A stretch of 64,000 nt of DNA. Source: Eudromia elegans. Lineage: Eukaryota; Chordata; Aves; Tinamiformes; Tinamidae. The notes beneath the pieces were generated by a model. It was not told where the DNA came from, did not search any database, and saw only the letters and a list, made by a program, of their open reading frames with translations. How positions within the stretch are numbered: the stretch's first letter is position 1; each line of letters opens with the position of its first letter. Position numbers and translations under genes: made by a program. Of this stretch, positions 49,721 to 62,414 are shown one piece after another. The stretch covers positions 2,298,461 through 2,362,460 of the forward strand of contig PTEX01000015.1 of NCBI GenBank assembly GCA_003342815.1. Direction: 5' to 3'.

Positions 49721-51824
49721 CGTGTGTCCTACGTGTATCCTCACTCACTAGTCCTCTGGGATAATTTTTACCACTAAATATTACAAAGCTGACTTTTCTC
49801 GAGAAGGATTTCTCTTGCCATCGTTGAAGCCTGGTGCTCACTTCCTCTACCGATTCTAACTCCGTCTCCTTTTTTTGGAACAGAAGTGCTCATAGATGCT
49901 ATATTGGGATATCTATTTTCTTGTCTCCTTTTCACTGAATAGATCTTGCTGGGATTTAACAGACTTGGAAAAAGAAAGGGGAAAAAATGAACACGATCAG
50001 CATGTACACCGAGGCTGTTTTACCTGGCGTCTCCATGGAAAGGGTGCCTCAGTGCCTGGGAATGCAGGAGGTAGTAAAGCCAAGGAATCCCCTGTGCTCA
50101 GCGGCAGGAAACAGTGAGCATTAGGCTATGCCCACACTGTGTTCAGATCGTGACCTTGCTGAACCCACCTTTCTTTGAGCACTGTTCCTCCCTCCCTGGT
50201 ATCCAAGCTTGGAAAAAAACACTCCTGATGTAAACCACTCAAACTTGTTATTGTTCTGAAAAGCCCTTGCAGTCTTTTGTGAATACATTTGTGTAATATT
50301 AGTTCAGAATGATTTGCATGACAAAAAATACTTTACTCTGTAAATATTTTGTAGAAAAAACATAGCAAAGTGTTAATTTAAATAGCAGCAACCTCCTCTT
50401 TCTTCCCCAGGTTTCACCAATAATAAACATCAGGTTATTGGAATATTTTTAATTAAAATGTAGATATTCTGACTGTATCTATTAGACTGTTTTGGAGACA
50501 AGGCACAGCAAGCCTGGCACTGCTAATGTCATGGGAAACAAGATTGTGAAGTCGGTATGAACACAAATAGTTTTCGCTTTTAAAGATGTTAGTGTTACAG
50601 TCAGAGAGCTCGTTGCAAGGGCCACGTCCTCCCGACATGCAATATGAGTATCCATTATTCTTTTCACTGATAGTCCTGTCATATTAGACTCTTTTGGCTA
50701 TACCTGCCGGAGTCTGCAACTCATCTGGGGCTGAGCAGGAGCCTTGGGGGAGTTTTATCTTCAATATCGCACTCAGGTGCTGCAGTGATAAGGAAAAGTA
50801 TATATTTAATCTAGGTTACTGTTTAGAGGAGCCCCAAAGGGTAGATTACCCCGTATGGACCTTACACTTGCATGGGTCTAAAATGTGTTAAGTGCACACC
50901 CAGAGTGGCTCTAAAGTAACCAGTTTAGAGAGGGCAAGGTGCAGAGCAGCAATTCAGAGGGCACCTTCCCCTTACCCCAGTTTTGTCCAGCTGCTGGAAT
51001 TGTCTTGTGCCCTGTGGTGATTTCCAGCTCCTCTGCAAAGGTTCATTCAGGTTTAGCCACACAATATAACAGGGTCTGCAGTGAGGCCACAATAAGAATT
51101 CCCCCCCAAAAATTCCAGCAAAACGAGGTCCCAGAGCACTTTGCACTCAGCACAAGCCACTGAAATCACCGGCTTCAGGAAGCTTTAGATCCAGCTCGGA
51201 GCCGGGAAGTCAAACCTATCTGTGGGGCTGATGTGGCATTTTTAAAACCCAGGCTGAAGAAAAGAGAGAGGAATAGAGAGGTAATTATCATTCGTTTCTG
51301 CAGTCGGAGCCCTGAGGACCAGGCTTTCCCACACACAGCCCACGTCTTAGATGACTCTTCCCTTGCTTTATCCTCAGGATAGGCTGAGAGAGGAAAAAAA
51401 GGTCCAAAGCTCGTTCCAGTTATCGTGGTTGACTTTTGCTGGAGTTTTCATCATCTTTTTCCCTCCTTGGTGTTGTGGCTAGTCTCAGAGTCACAGACAA
51501 CGGGGAATGGCTGCCAAGAGCGTGAGAGACTCCCCCGGAGGTAACGAGGCACCAGAAGTATGAAAGGCCTGTAGTGAAACATCCCAAACAGCAGCGCCAG
51601 AATATGTTGTATTCCAGGCCAAGAGGAGTTGTCCGGTGGTCTTTTCCTGCATAGAGACTGGCGCTATAGTTAGGGATGAACTGCTTAGCATTTCATCACG
51701 TGTTTCTCCATGCTTGAATATGCAGGCAGTTAAAATGAGGAAGAGTTCCAACAATTTAGAAAGATATGTGAATTACATGCTATTATTGCAGCAGTCTGCA
51801 CTTAAAAACATTATTTTGGCTGTT
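49721..51824. other. Intron 2, nothing recognised
   Basis: No coding or repeat signal that I can name. Confidence 0.42.
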
Positions 51825-51882
51825 AAGTATATTCACATTTTAGTTAACTTTGCAAGTATGTTCACGTTTTAGTTAACTTTGC
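51825..51882. repeat. 29-base tandem duplication
   Basis: Unit 1 (51825-51853) and unit 2 (51854-51882) begin AAGTAT and end TTAGTTAACTTTGC. They differ at two positions, both A to G. Each copy carries the palindrome AGTTAACT, a GTTAAC-type HNF1 half-site core. Confidence 0.93.
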
Positions 51883-52374
51883 AAGGTTTTTGCCTCTCAG
51901 GACTAGTCTCCCATGATGATGTTTAGAGATGTGTTGCAGTCAATACTTACTGCTTAGCAAAAGCAAGTTCCATCTTTGGCATGAAACTAAAAATAAAACC
52001 TAGGAGTCCTTTTTTGTTTTTCTTTCAAACAAATCTCAGGTGTAGTTTGCCTGTCTCATGAGTTCTCATAGGCTGGATATGTTTTTGGCCTAAGTTTCTC
52101 TGAATACAGACCAGCAGAATGCTCTGTTGACTCCCATTTTCTAGCATTTGCAAATTAGCGCTCACGAAGTAGAAAACCTCCCTTTAAAGTAAATGGCATT
52201 TTTCAAGCATGATAAGACCTTTATTTCCATTTTCAGCCTGGCTATTTAAATCTCTGCTTGTCTGACTGATGATAAATACGTCTGGCTTGAGTCTGGCGAC
52301 GAGCAGAGGTGTTTGGGAAAGGTGCAGCTGGGGAAAGGCAGAGATCCCCCGTGCTGCACAGGAACCTCAGTGCA
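51883..52374. other. Intron 2, nothing recognised
   Basis: Ordinary sequence leading into the minisatellite. Confidence 0.42.
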
Positions 52375-52575
52375 AACCAACCACTGCCACCACCTCAATG
52401 CGAACCACTGCAACCACCTCAGTGCAAACCACTGCAACCACCTCGATGTGAACCACTGCAACCACCTCAGTGCAAACCAACCACTGCAACCACCTCAGTG
52501 CAAACCACTGCAACCATCTCAATGCAAACCAACCACTGCAACCACCTCAATGCAAACCACTCCAACACCCCAGCC
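52375..52575. repeat. Minisatellite of 24/28-base units (about 8 copies)
   Basis: Units start at 52375, 52403, 52427, 52451, 52475, 52503, 52527 and 52555 (last one partial). The basic unit reads AACCACTGCAACCACCTC plus (A/G)(G/A)TGCA and is 24 bases long. Units 1, 5 and 7 are 28 bases because the leading AACC is doubled. The C/A-rich strand has no stop codons within the repeat in the frames seen, so long frames on both strands (123 and 106 codons +, 71 codons -) are by-products of the repeat. Likely length-polymorphic. Confidence 0.95.
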
Positions 52576-55539
52576 TCACAGGTTGTCATTGAAAACACTC
52601 ACATGTTTGGCACAGATGGAGGGATGTGGCTGATCATGGCATTAACAAACCAAAGGCTTTCTTTTGTTTTGTTTTGTTAATTATTCAACTCACTTCCTCG
52701 TGTTTCCTTATTTCCAGCTGTTTTCGGAATGAGTGAACATCTAGACTCTGCCAACAGGCATCTGCTCGTAGGATGGGATAGCTCCTGGCCGCTGCTATTC
52801 CTGTTGTTATTCTCTAAGCAGGCAGGTGCCCAGCAAGCTGTATTTATCCCCAGACCATCGCGCCTTCTGGTCAGGACAGCAGAAGTGGGCTTTGGCTGAC
52901 AGTGCTCATGGTTCCATAAATCCCCAATAACACAATCTTTGCTCTAAATAACCACTGCTTCCTAAAAAGAAAGGAATGGTCTCGGAGGGAATGTCTTTGT
53001 TCATCTTGTGAAATGCCCAGAATAAATAGGACACCATAATAAACAGGACAAAACAGCATCCTGACAAAGTGCGTTCAACCACTTGTAACTGACAGAGAAT
53101 AGAACCACCCTGAGTTTTCACAGTCTGTAGCATTCACATTCCTCCTCTAGCTGTGGCTGCCTTGCCTGCGCAAGGAAGGGACTGTGTAGCATCCCAAATA
53201 TTTCTCTCACATTTAGTATGTTAACTTCAGTCATAAAATAAAATACTGGCTAAATAGCAAATTTCCCAATAGATAAGTAGAGGAGAAAGGAGAATTCAAA
53301 GGAGAAATAAGTAAGTTTTAACCTAGTACTTTAGAAAAAATAAAATAAAAAGGAAAAAAAAAAGAAGAAATCTTCATTTCCTGACCAATTTTGTTAACTC
53401 CATCACTTTCATAAGGGCTTGCAGAAGGGTCTGTGGGGCCTTTCGTTCTACTGCTACTTCCCTCCCTTGTCCTTGCTCACGAGCAGCTGCGGCAGGAAGG
53501 TCTGAATCAAACTGCTTAACTGGTTTCAAACTCCATCCAGCTCTTTGGAAAAAACTCCATCACTGGCTGAGTTATCTTACTGTAGTGAAGCACCTCTGTA
53601 ACAGATTTCTGGACACTGAGTTCTAACAGCAATTGTGATTTGCTTCTTAGCGTATTTTTCTGTGTTAATACTTGATTTCTAGAATTAAGAACTGATTTAA
53701 GAGTGTACAAGATGTTCACATTTCTCAAAAGAAAACAGAAGTATCTGCTTGTTTGGATTTTCTTCTTTGTATTTCTCAGTGGTAGGGACGTGAAGAACAT
53801 ACTTGAACTACTGAGAGAAATAGTTCCATTTGGAATTGCTGAAATATGAAATGCAAATTAATATCTGTTGAATCTCTCCCCATCTCATGCACCTTTACCA
53901 TGCTGGCTTCTTTACAGCTTGTTTCTGAGCCCCGCTGCTGCTATGTAAATCCAGAGTACCTCCTTTGAAGTGAATGTGTTACAGCTTCTCATTGATGCAG
54001 ATGTATCTGAGATTATAAACTACCCTCTTCTGTAGAGTTTAAACCTAAAGGCTTCTCCTTGTAGAAATTCCTGTAAATCCTGGGAGAATTTCAAAGCGTA
54101 TGCTGTGCTGATCTGTGGGTATAAAGTGAACACTTTGTGATATAAAATATATGTGAAATGAACGTGTGTTATAAAACTTTATCTCTCCGCTCGTTCTGGT
54201 AGAGGTTTTCCTACTGATCTCTGCTGTATTCACGTTTGCTACGATTCCAGCTAGCTGCTGGCGAGGGCTGAACCCAGAGCTCCCTTTTGCTCACAGGGAT
54301 ATGAACTATGATCTTTCAGAACATATTTTGCTGCTTTCCCTCCATGGGGCTAAGCTAAGATACGACGTGGCAGGAGAATTTGACAAATACCCGATAGATG
54401 CTGACAGGCAGGGCAGGATGCAGCTGAGACAGCTAAGAAAAAGGATTTAGAGGTGCCAGCTTGGAAGAGCAGTGCTAATGCATATCTAATCCATGCAAGC
54501 TGCTCCTTTATTAGTAATTCTCTGAATTTCTACAGGACAGCTGATATCTCCTTGTCCAACTCATTGTAGTGAATGTGACGGCACCGCTAAGAGGTATTAG
54601 TTAAATTATCGGCAAGTAAAGTAGCTTGGTTGCATTTAATCTGTACAGAAATTAGAAACCTATTTTGAGAACAGTTTCCATGCTGCAACGTGGAGTACAA
54701 ACCAGACAAGTTGAACAAAGTATCACTGTGCTCATCCAGGTAGCTGCTCTCCCGTAGTTCTGTGTCTGGTTGCAAAGGCTTCCCCCTGTTTCCTGTGCCT
54801 CATGTTCAGGCAGAGGAGCAGCAGCAGGACTCTGTGCTCACAGTGACAGCACCGAATGCTGTCCTGGGGGGTCAGCCTGGCTCTTCAGATAATAAAAAGC
54901 TGTTGTGCCTGAACCTTGGGTCTTTTTTGTTGATTTAAACCCCACAGTCACAGAGCTGTCCTCGCAATAGGTTGTCAGCATTAAACAGTGCCAGGCAGAG
55001 CAAAGTGAACTCCTTTGCATGTTGTTTTGCTCCAGGACTGTCATGTCCTGTCAGGGTCATTTTTGCCTCTGTAGCCGCATAGCTGTTTGCACTTGTGTAG
55101 AGACATTCCCTGTATTGTGGCATTTCTGAATCTTCCTCGCCGTGGTCTCTTGGTTCTCTGCTGCCTTTCTGTGCCCTATTTTCTGTTGTCTGGCTCGCCC
55201 CGTCAGAGCCCACACAAAAAGAGCTGAATAGTGTGGGTTTTCCCTTCTCCACGGCACGATTCTTACTGTGAGTTCACCTCTCTTTCTTGTCAGGAAAATT
55301 AAATTACATGAGAACTTGCATATTAAGTGAGCTTTCATCTCCCTCAGGTCCCTTTGGGGCTGCCAAAGCTACTGTTGTTCCTTGTCAGGAAGTTTTATCT
55401 GGCTCTTACCCCGAATGTTTCCTTTCTTAACTTCATGCCGTGATTCCTAGCGTCGCTCCAAGAAATTCATCTCCAGAGTTGTGTATTTTTAGAGTGCTAC
55501 AGGGTTTGCCACTCAGCCTGCTTTTAGCCAGCTACACGC
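52576..55539. other. Intron 2, nothing recognised
   Basis: A short TTTTG run lies at about 52661-52678 and an A-rich run at 53334-53366. No gene or named repeat is visible. Confidence 0.45.
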
Positions 55540-55740
55540 TCCCCTCCCGGAGTCTTTCCCTGTGAGTCAGCGCTTTCCCCCGCTCCTTCCCCAAGGTCCT
55601 CCTGTCGCGCACAATTTGCCTGCCAGCGCGCACAGCGCAGCGGGGCATCCCTGGGATGCTCGCCCTGGGGCATTACGTAAAGGCAACACCGCCCTGTGGC
55701 AATCCCTTTGCACCTGCAGCACGGCCTTGCTACAGTTCTG
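55540..55740. other. GC-rich CpG patch
   Basis: CpGs cluster at 55568-55690. Open short frames on both strands have no recognisable product. Confidence 0.38.
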
Positions 55741-56526
55741 CCTTGCAAACACAGGGCTGAACTATTGCTTATGGTTTTTTCCGGGGCCTTTTGTGTTCCT
55801 GGCTTTCCCTCCTGCTGCGTTTTGAGGGCTTTCTAAACGAAGAAGATCTGCCAGCAGTGCTGAAAACACTGATTGCACCGTGAACCAGTCCATCTGGGGG
55901 GCTGCGGTGGCCTGCTGCTGTAGCACGCACTCTGATAACAGAGCCACTGCATAAGCTCCCACCCGTTCCAACCCACGGCACATCTGCATCCCGTTATGCC
56001 AGTGTAATTTCCCCTGGGAACGTGCTTTCCCAGAATAAAAGGACTTTATTGCAGCATAATTACTGTATCTGAAAATAAAGAAATAATTTATATTCCAGAG
56101 CGGGATGTCTGCATAAAGGAGGCATCCTCATAGCTTTGCCAATGTAATTATTCAGTGTTAACTGTACAGGCAAATTGTCACGTGCGGGCAAGCAGTAGAG
56201 TGTGCTGTTAAGCATGTGTGGGTCTGCATTGTACCACAGTAAATCACAATTCACTTGCATTCTGTTGATTCTGTGTCTCATCTTTTGAAGACCCTCGAAT
56301 GCCTCACTCCATTCAACATGTGAACACTTCACTCCGTTTTGCATTGTGTACAGATGGCGTCAACAAGTGATTTCCTCCTCTGATGGAGAAATTTAGCCAT
56401 GCTGTGTCCTGCTCTGATTGCTGTGGTCCTCAGCAGGCACTGTCTCACTCCTTGGTACATTGTCATGCATCATCACCTCTTGTTTATGTTCTTTCACAGT
56501 TTTCAATTCTCCTGCTCATGTTTGTT
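55741..56526. other. Intron 2, nothing recognised
   Basis: No coding or repeat signal. Confidence 0.42.
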
Positions 56527-56589
56527 GAATTTGAATTAATTTGATAATTTGATATAATTTGATATTGATAATAATTTGAATTAATTAGG
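56527..56589. repeat. AT-rich low-complexity repeat (AATTTGAT-like units)
   Basis: Irregular repetition of TTGAATTAA, AATTTGATA and GATATTGATAAT over about 60 bases, produced by slippage or local duplication. Confidence 0.8.
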
Positions 56590-57255
56590 AAAGTAAGCCT
56601 TGATTTGAGAGACTCTGAAATGCATCACTTAAATTCAGATAGCATCTGTCATGTTCCCTTCATTCATTAATTTTATGAATCTTCCCGACAAAGTAATAAG
56701 AGTTTGTCCAACAAGACATAATTGCATACTGCATCTGTCTCAAGCTGCCAATGAAGGATATTTTTCCTTTAAAAATTTCCTCTACTAAGGTACGAGACTT
56801 CAGTAGCATAAGGATTCATTTCTCAGTTAACTCTTACTTCAACCATTGTAATCCAGTATATCCTCAGATGATAGTGAATCTTCCTTAAAAGAGTTTGCTG
56901 CAGAAGGAGCAGTCTGAATTTCATTTCAGCCACTGATACATGTGTGGTTAGTGTGGAAGATAGCAAAGCGTGTCTTAAACCAACATTTTAGACCACCTTT
57001 ACCATTGCTTTTCCTGCAGACCTTCAGGTGCATTAAAAGCTGACTTCCTTGGCAAAGTTCTATTCCAAAACTGCCTCTATTCCTAAATCAGATGAGTCCT
57101 TTCTTCTGCAGGAGATAGACAGTTGAAGTTATTGAAGCTCAGGGCCTTTGATTGCAATATCCTGCTACTTGCTAAGTACATGCTTTCCTTTCAGTATGAG
57201 GTGGCATGAGATGAGATCTTCCCTTCCCTGCTTCTGATACCCTCAAATTCTCCAT
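56590..57255. other. Intron 2, nothing recognised
   Basis: No ORF of note, no recognisable repeat. Confidence 0.42.
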
Positions 57256-57303
57256 GTTTTTGTTTGTTTGTTTGTTTGTTTTGTTCTGTTTTGTTTTGTT
57301 TGC
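57256..57303. repeat. (TTTG)n / (TTTTG)n microsatellite
   Basis: Five to six GTTT units grade into TTTTG units, with one TTCTG interruption. Confidence 0.92.
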
Positions 57304-57317
57304 CTTAGCTTATGAAA

Positions 57318-57349
57318 TAAGACTCATGCAGTAGTAAGACTCATGCAGT
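57318..57349. repeat. 17-base tandem duplication
   Basis: TAAGACTCATGCAGT at 57318-57332 recurs exactly at 57335-57349 with a 2-base spacer, 15 bases after the TTTG microsatellite. Confidence 0.92.
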
Positions 57350-59630
57350 CATGCCTGGGAAACTGGAGGAGACTGGTATCCCTTCATCCCTGGCACCCAG
57401 GCCACTTGTTTTCAGGGCACTGGCATTTGGGAGTTTTGACCCTTCTCCACGTTTAGTCTGTCCTTTCGGCATGTTGTCCTTCCTGCCACTCTGAGGGAGA
57501 ATGAAATGCTCTGGGAGCACTTATGAAGTTGACTCCTGGTCAGCCTGGTATCCTGTCAGGCATTCACTGACTCCTGGTCTTCAGCAAGGAAAAACTACAG
57601 ATGCTCTTGTTGTTGTCACAGGTAAACTGAAAGGCTTTTGAAGTCTAGGAAAGGCTTTTGTAAATTCCATTTTCCCAAAGAGAGACTTTTCATTCACATT
57701 ATCTGATTCTGAACTAGTCTAGGAAAAAAAGTTATTTAGTTGTCAAAGGGCAAGCTCTGTGCATTTTGGATGCAGGAGTAAGTAAAATCATGTCACCTGA
57801 TTTTCAGAAGTCCTCTGCAAAGGAGGATTTATTCTGAAATAGATTTGAAATACCCTTTGAGGTATCTTCATTAACTGCACAGGAGCCTAGATAATGGATG
57901 CCTCCTCTTTAGGGGACTGAAGTTATGCAGAATGAATTAGTATCTCTGTTACTCAGCTCTGACTCCTTCAGCTCCCTGTGGCCTCAAAGACCTGGGATCA
58001 CTTGACAAGGAGAAATGCGGGTAGACTCCAGATGTCGGAGCAGGCTGGGATTTGTTTCTATATCCGCTAGCCTGATTTCATGGTACAACTGTTTGCAGCA
58101 TGGTTAAAAGTGTTGTGAGATGACGGTGCCCAAAGACAGGGCATTGCAAACACTGCCTTTGGGTGTCTTGCACAGATACCGAGTACAAAGTTGCAGGTTT
58201 AGGTAGGAAAAAAAATGTGAGAACATTCATCTATCTCACTAGTGGTTGCTACAAATGCCTGTTCCAGACTTTCACAGTATAACCCTTTCCTTCCCTAACC
58301 CTTCCCTCATTTTTGTCTGATCTTTCTGACTGATCTACCCTCAGATTCCCCCCGGTAGTCAAAAGGAGTACTTGTCATGAAGGATATTAATTAATACTAG
58401 ACTACTGTAGGAGCCTATAGAGTTACATTTCATAGCCAGATGTAAATCAAACTGAACATGATTAATGGTGCTACTATAAATGCCAGAAGAAGTAATAGTG
58501 AATCGCCATCTTCAATGTGTTTTCCATTTGCGTGCAGGAAATTAGGAATGCAGTTCATTTAAGAGAGCGTTAATGGAATTTGTGTATCTAATTAATTCTT
58601 CAGGGTGCACTCTATGGAAAATTGATCCGGTTGTGTCACGTATTGCTGTGTGGGTCAGGTGTTGGCATGACACTGCGGGTAACACTAGTATTTTTTTAGA
58701 AAACATGTCAGTCTTTCATCAGAACTGGAGGCAGTACAGAAATTTGCAGGAGCAGTCCTGGCAATAATTACCTTTGCAGAGGAGATTACTTGGAAAGCAT
58801 TTTATAGCCCTAGGCACTGTAGAGCAGAGCACCCAGAATGAAGGAAGCCTGGCTGCAGGCATCTGCCCCCTCCATGCCACCCTCCAGGAGCGAGGACAGC
58901 AAGGAGCATGTCACTGTATTGTAGCTGATGCTCTATCCCCTTTCATTTCTACATTCAGTACTTAAAATAAGCTGCTGAGCTTTGGTCTGTTAATGAAAAC
59001 AGAAAAACAGAGAAGCAGACACTGAATAGAGCAGGGTTTTTTCTTGCTCTCTGCCAACTGTTATGGCACTTTCCAGCATGGCTGCAGCTTACTCTAGTAT
59101 GAAAGTACTGTTAGATATGCCAAGTCTCGGTGTCACTAACAGACTCTAGGAAAAGGTGTAGTCCCCATCCAGTCCTTCTAGTCCTCAAGATCTCGTACTG
59201 CATTCTTGCTAGCATTGGCCACTCTCTTCAGCTGCGACATGGTTTGCTGCCATCGTGCCCCTCAGCTGACCTTGTGAGGAAGCCTAATCGGGCTCCTGGG
59301 GTGCTGGGTTCCACAGGACATCTCCTGTCACCCCTTTCCATATGGCTGGTAGTGAAAAGAGGCTCCACGGCAGTCTTGCCTTTCCGAAAGGCTGCTGCTG
59401 ATTTTACACACAGAAGTCTGTTCCCCTGTGCTAAGTGGGGCCAGATGTCGGGAGAAGCATCTCTGGTATCTTCTGCAGGCGAGTTTCTCAGAGCCTGGTT
59501 GCATGAGCGTTGCCTATGTTTGCCAGGCAAACAAGAAGAGGGACTGCCAGGCAGGCAGGACAGGGGCTGTAAGATTGGATTTGATGCTTTCACTCCAATG
59601 TATTCTCATTAGTGACAGCGTTTGGAAAGC
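57350..59630. other. Intron 2, nothing recognised
   Basis: The 160-codon frame at 59130-59612 (+) has no recognisable domain or composition typical of a known protein and is taken as chance. Confidence 0.42.
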
Positions 59631-59670
59631 CCTCAAAAAGGCATTCAAAATCCTCCAAAAGGCATTCAAG
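59631..59670. repeat. 21-base tandem duplication
   Basis: CCTC(A/C)AAAAGGCATTCAA occurs at 59631 and again at 59652, separated by AAT; an imperfect pair. Confidence 0.85.
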
Positions 59671-60889
59671 TTGTGACCCACTTGACAACGACAGTGATCA
59701 AGAAATAAAAGGTCTTCCCCTATCGGCAGTTCCTAGAAAGTCACCAAATCCAATATCTGCCTTGGTGAACAGGCCATGAGTTAGGAGACGTTTAGTAGAG
59801 GATTTCCTTCATACACACCCTTTCCAAAGCTCAAAGAGACTTCCCAAAATCGTGTAACAATATCTCATTAAAAGACAAAAAGCCACAGCTGCAATATGTC
59901 AAAGAAGAATGGCAGCAGAGATCAGGGTTTTCTCCCGTGTGCTGTGGGACAGCCTACTGGACATGCTACTGCTGCATGGGGCAGCTACTACTGCTTCTGG
60001 TCCCAACCGCTTCTGTCACTGCTGCTGACCACGAGCAGCGGTTCTGGTGGGCTTAAACATGAGCAGCATCAGCACAGTGTGGTCAACACGTGCCACTGGT
60101 ATCGTCATAAAGATACCCTCGGCTTCGTTGCCAATGGGAAGTGCAATTTTTATTGAACTGTCTAAGCCACAGAGGATGGGAACCAGGCACAAGGCTGCCA
60201 TGGATAGTGAAAATAAGCCTGCTCATCTTTCCTGGGAAACCTTTCTGTTTGTGCTAATGGCTTGTTCAGATATGCAAAAGCACATTTTTTTATGAATCGT
60301 GTTAACCTCGTTACATAATTAAACACACTCAAGAAATGCATTCATTCTCTCCCTCTCCAAAGGAAAAATTTGTGTCAGTGCTTTCAGCTGTGGGAATCTC
60401 TATTAAAGAATTACTCTGTATGTACAGGTCTTGGTTTAATTATGCCTAATAGAACTCCAGCTTTGATATTGAAAGAGATAAATACTTCACACGGAGAAGA
60501 TGAAACAGTGTAAGTTACTGGATCATCAGTAGTGCAAGAGAGTCAGATTTCTGCAAGTGAAAGGGCAATTAGGTTAGTATGAGACTGACAGAAGCTGCAT
60601 TGATTAATTTTTTTGACCTGTCCTTCCTCTCTCAGGGAAATATGGACATCTTAGCTGCTTTGCAGGTTCCTTTTTCTCAGTCTGCTTCCATTAAACTTAC
60701 ACCAGAAAGTAGCCAAAAAAATCAGACAGATCTAGCACAATATTCAGAGCTAATCAGAGTCTTTCAAATGGGTGGACAGTTTTGCGATGGGAAGGAAATG
60801 ATTTCAAGCTAATCAAAGAATCTGAAAACTCTTCTAGAATTTCATTTTCCTTTTTATTGCTCCTATTCTCATTTTAATGATGCTCCCCT
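59671..60889. other. Intron 2, nothing recognised
   Basis: No coding or repeat signal that I can name. Confidence 0.42.
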
Positions 60890-61270
60890 CCACCTGTAAC
60901 TCTCGGTTTTCGATCCCGGGATTGGAAGCAGAGGAAGGGACGCAGGTGTGCGGGGCTCTGCTCCTAGCTGCGGGATAAAAGGCAGCGGCCACCGTGTCCG
61001 GTTCGTGTGTGCATGCGTCAGCAAGGGCATCACATGCCGGGGCTGTTTCACAAATGACTTAGACACAGAAATAGCCGGCAGGTCACGGAAGGACTTCGCC
61101 CAACGCTAGATCACTTAATCAGACTTTCTGAGTCGGCCGCTGAGCCAATGGCTCGGCCGCCCCGCGGCGCCCGCCCGGGCACCGCGCCGCGCTCGCCTTC
61201 TTAGGGCTGGCTTATCCAGGGATTGAGCAACTCAGCCAACACATCACGAAGATTACCGGCGTGGAGGAGA
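60890..61270. promoter_or_regulatory. Intragenic CpG-dense, promoter-like patch
   Basis: The core 61134-61196 holds 14 CpGs in about 65 bases. A CCAAT box (61145-61149) sits at the centre of a near-palindrome: CGGCCG, CTG, AGCC, AAT, GGCT, CGGCCG (61134-61159). Upstream are a TATA-like GGGATAAAAGG (about 60972-60982), an inverted CCAAT (GGATTGG, near 60920), and TGCGTCAGCA (near 61015-61024), which resembles an AP-1/Maf half-site. It lies about 47 kb after the first coding exon. An alternative KCNB2 promoter, an antisense or intronic lncRNA promoter, or an enhancer would all fit; which one is inference. Confidence 0.5.
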
Positions 61271-62414
61271 ACTCCTGCAGATTATGGGGCTCTGGGGTTC
61301 GCGTGGCTGTGGTGTGTGTGCGCCTTTCCGTCGTCTCTGTCTCCTCTGGATTTCCAATCTTTCTTTTTCCTCTCTGCAGTCCAGAAATTCAGATATTCCT
61401 CTAAAATGAGTGTTTCGTACTTTCTTCATTGGGCATCTTCATTATAATAGGGAATGGCATGAGAAAATAGATTCAATGCTTGGATAATCCTCAGGATTCA
61501 CCGTAGTTTCATTGTGAGCTACAGTATTTATCCCACCAGAGGCTTAAGAAGTTTTGTTCTTGTAAAATACAACGAAGAATCAGATAGAGTGAGTCTGTTT
61601 GCTGAGCTTTTGGGCCTGGAAGTGTAACTTGGCAGTGTTCGGTAGAGCCATAGATGATGTCTTATAGCTGACACGTCTTATTCAGGATGTCTATAGTGGT
61701 GTGCTGGAAAATATCCCCGTGAATTTGAAGATGCTCTGCATATGATAACAGCAAGAAAACTGGCAATGCTCTTATCTCAGTCAGGCCCATGAAATGTAAT
61801 CAGCACAGAAGTAACTATAGGATTCACATGGATTCACGTTTGCAGTGAATTATTTTTTGTGCAGTAATGTCCCATTATCTACATTACTTTTTACATACAG
61901 GAAAAAATATATATATTTTTGCAGATGAAATGCATTTCCTTCCTGGATAAGCTCCGACGCTTGTGACGTGTTATCCTAGCTAACGCTGGGAGCTGGAGAC
62001 TCCAGAGCAATTAGTCCCAGTCCGTTCAGCTGCTAGCCAAGGCGACAAGCTTTGTGTCTGTAGGTCCGTGTCCACAGATCCCGGGCTACTGCAAAGTCAA
62101 ATCCAGTGTGTTAGAGCACAGAGGGGAAAATAATGCCCGGTGATGAACGGGCTGCATCGAGAACTCCTGCCGCATGAGAAGTGACCCCACAGCTAGACCT
62201 CTTGATCATGTCTCTTTAGCAAATTCAGACTTGGTTTTCTGCATGGTGAATTAGAAACAGCTCCAGTGCTGTGCGGCTTGAAGAGGCAATCAGACCAATC
62301 AAGTGTAATTTCCCAAGTTCTGAGCCAGAATGAAAGGCAAAAAAAGGAAACAATTTCTTACTGAAAAAAAGTTAAAAGCAGGCAGTTGGTGTTATTTGAT
62401 ATATCTTATAATTT
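61271..62414. other. Intron 2, nothing recognised
   Basis: AT-rich. An 18-base A/T palindrome (61903-61920, AAAAATATA mirrored) is the only regularity noted. Confidence 0.42.

Noticed and set aside
52309-52680. 123-codon repeat-rich protein (QPPQCKP-type units)
   Set aside because: Produced by the minisatellite; equivalent frames exist on the other frames and strand.
59130-59612. 160-codon + frame
   Set aside because: No domain or signal recognisable; isolated in intron.
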